A DNA stretch of 64,000 nucleotides from Numida meleagris (Eukaryota; Chordata; Aves; Galliformes; Numididae): the NCBI RefSeq assembly GCF_002078875.1, contig NC_034412.1, positions 11,966,995 through 12,030,994 on the forward strand. Direction: 5' to 3'. Below, piece after piece: positions 63,151-64,000 of this stretch. The position numbers and the translations under genes were made by a program. The notes beneath the pieces are model-generated. The model was not told where the DNA came from and made no database searches. It was given only the letters and a program-made list of their open reading frames with translations. The stretch's first letter is position 1. Every line of letters begins with the position of its first letter.

Positions 63151-64000
63151 TTAATTTTCTACATTGAGGATGTTAGATTATGGAATGGAAATGTATTTAT
63201 TCAGTCAAGGCAATAAATGTGACAGTGTGGGTGATCACAATAGAGCTCTACATTTTTTCCAAATGCATCACAAACTAAATGTTAAAAAAAAAAAGTAGTC
63301 ATGTCTGTGAGGAAAGACGTGATATAGCATAAAGCAGCAAGTAAAGGATCATGGAGCTCAAAAAATATATCTGAAAAAATGGGAAGTTAGCTCTTCTCCA
63401 CTGGTACCACTTGTATATCTACTGGTGGCTGAGCTTCTGGAGAGCCCTCTGTGTGTGTGTGCTGCTTTTTGCATGGTGAGGAGCCTTAAACTGACCTGGT
63501 GACAACACGGAGCTGCTACCAGCCCCAGCTTCATGTGCTTTCTGCCTACCTTTTGTGTTTTGAACTGATGTGCTGTCAAACGCTTGAAGTACTGAGCTCT
63601 CCTAGGACAACTATGTTTTAATAAGACTGTTGAAGCTCAGTTGTTATTTCCTGGTCTTTAATGGCACAAATGTTAGTAAAGCTATTACCTAGCTCTCGGC
63701 ACTATGTTCCCGAATGATTAATGCATTGCATGTGGTGGCTCTGCCACAGGCATATCATGGTGTTCTGAGGAGCAGCAAGGGCTGAAGCACGGAGCCGGAG
63801 AGCGTTTGTGCATTCAGCATTTTGTGACTATTGAAAAAACAATGTCTGACTTTTTTATTGTAGAAAGTCCACTAAGGAAGAGGCTAGGAAACAAATGATA
63901 GTAAGGGTCCATCAATCATTTGTTGAGCTGGGGACAATTATTTATTACTTTGACAAGATCTCTCCTGTGCATTTGCAGAACTGTTTTGTATGGTAGGCAA
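63151..64000. other. Unique non-coding stretch
   Basis: No gene recognised. A11 at 63284-63294; a 73-codon minus frame at 63358-63579 has no known motif. Confidence 0.65.

Noticed and set aside
1..64000. tRNA, rRNA, CRISPR, operon or bacterial-type features
   Set aside because: No T-loop or anticodon-arm pattern, no spaced direct repeats and no gene clusters were seen; the sequence is vertebrate nuclear DNA.

Overview
The window looks like AT-rich, intron-bearing vertebrate nuclear DNA from a bird, most likely a galliform such as chicken, turkey or quail. The main evidence is a series of CR1 (chicken repeat 1) LINE fragments. Several keep the characteristic 3' end, with the CCTTCCAACCC block followed by copies of the ATTCTATGA-type tail. 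The near-complete 3' copy at 46014-46622 carries the GGTTGGTGACCCTGC and GGGGGGTTGAAACT wording I associate with galliform CR1. No mammalian SINE or LINE was recognised. The species assignment is an inference from repeat family, not from a gene.

I found no intact protein-coding gene, no convincing spliced exon set, no tRNA or rRNA, and no CRISPR array. Most open frames are 60-100 codons, are scattered on both strands, match no family I know, and are about what chance gives in 64 kb of AT-rich DNA. The window therefore reads as intergenic DNA (a gene desert) or the inside of a very large intron, and I cannot tell which.

Layout: 1-9.5 kb is unique non-coding DNA with poly-T and GTTTT tracts. 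9.5-17.4 kb carries three CR1 fragments (minus, plus, minus). 17.4-40 kb is mostly unique sequence, with a small GC-rich patch at 20.64-20.96 kb, an enhancer-like AT/TAATTA stretch before it, a GATCTAGA palindrome cluster at 23.3 kb, and a weak minus-strand pseudogene candidate at 23.5-24.5 kb. 40.08-40.74 kb holds an internal piece of a CR1 second open frame (linker to early reverse transcriptase). 44.8 and 46.0-46.6 kb hold two more CR1 copies. 47.07-48.28 kb on the minus strand is the most gene-like stretch: about 400 codons open in essentially one frame apart from a few stops and one frameshift, with a believable protein composition but no family I can name. 53.5-53.9 kb has two old CR1 ends facing outwards. 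61.1-63.2 kb has a plus CR1, a GC-richer block that looks like a promoter or solo LTR with a TATA-like box and a strong splice donor, then a minus CR1.

There is no pathway or operon to describe. What the window records is retroelement decay: CR1 insertions in both orientations, two of them missing the 3' part that LINE insertion normally preserves, plus one or two possible decayed coding sequences and one possible LTR or promoter.
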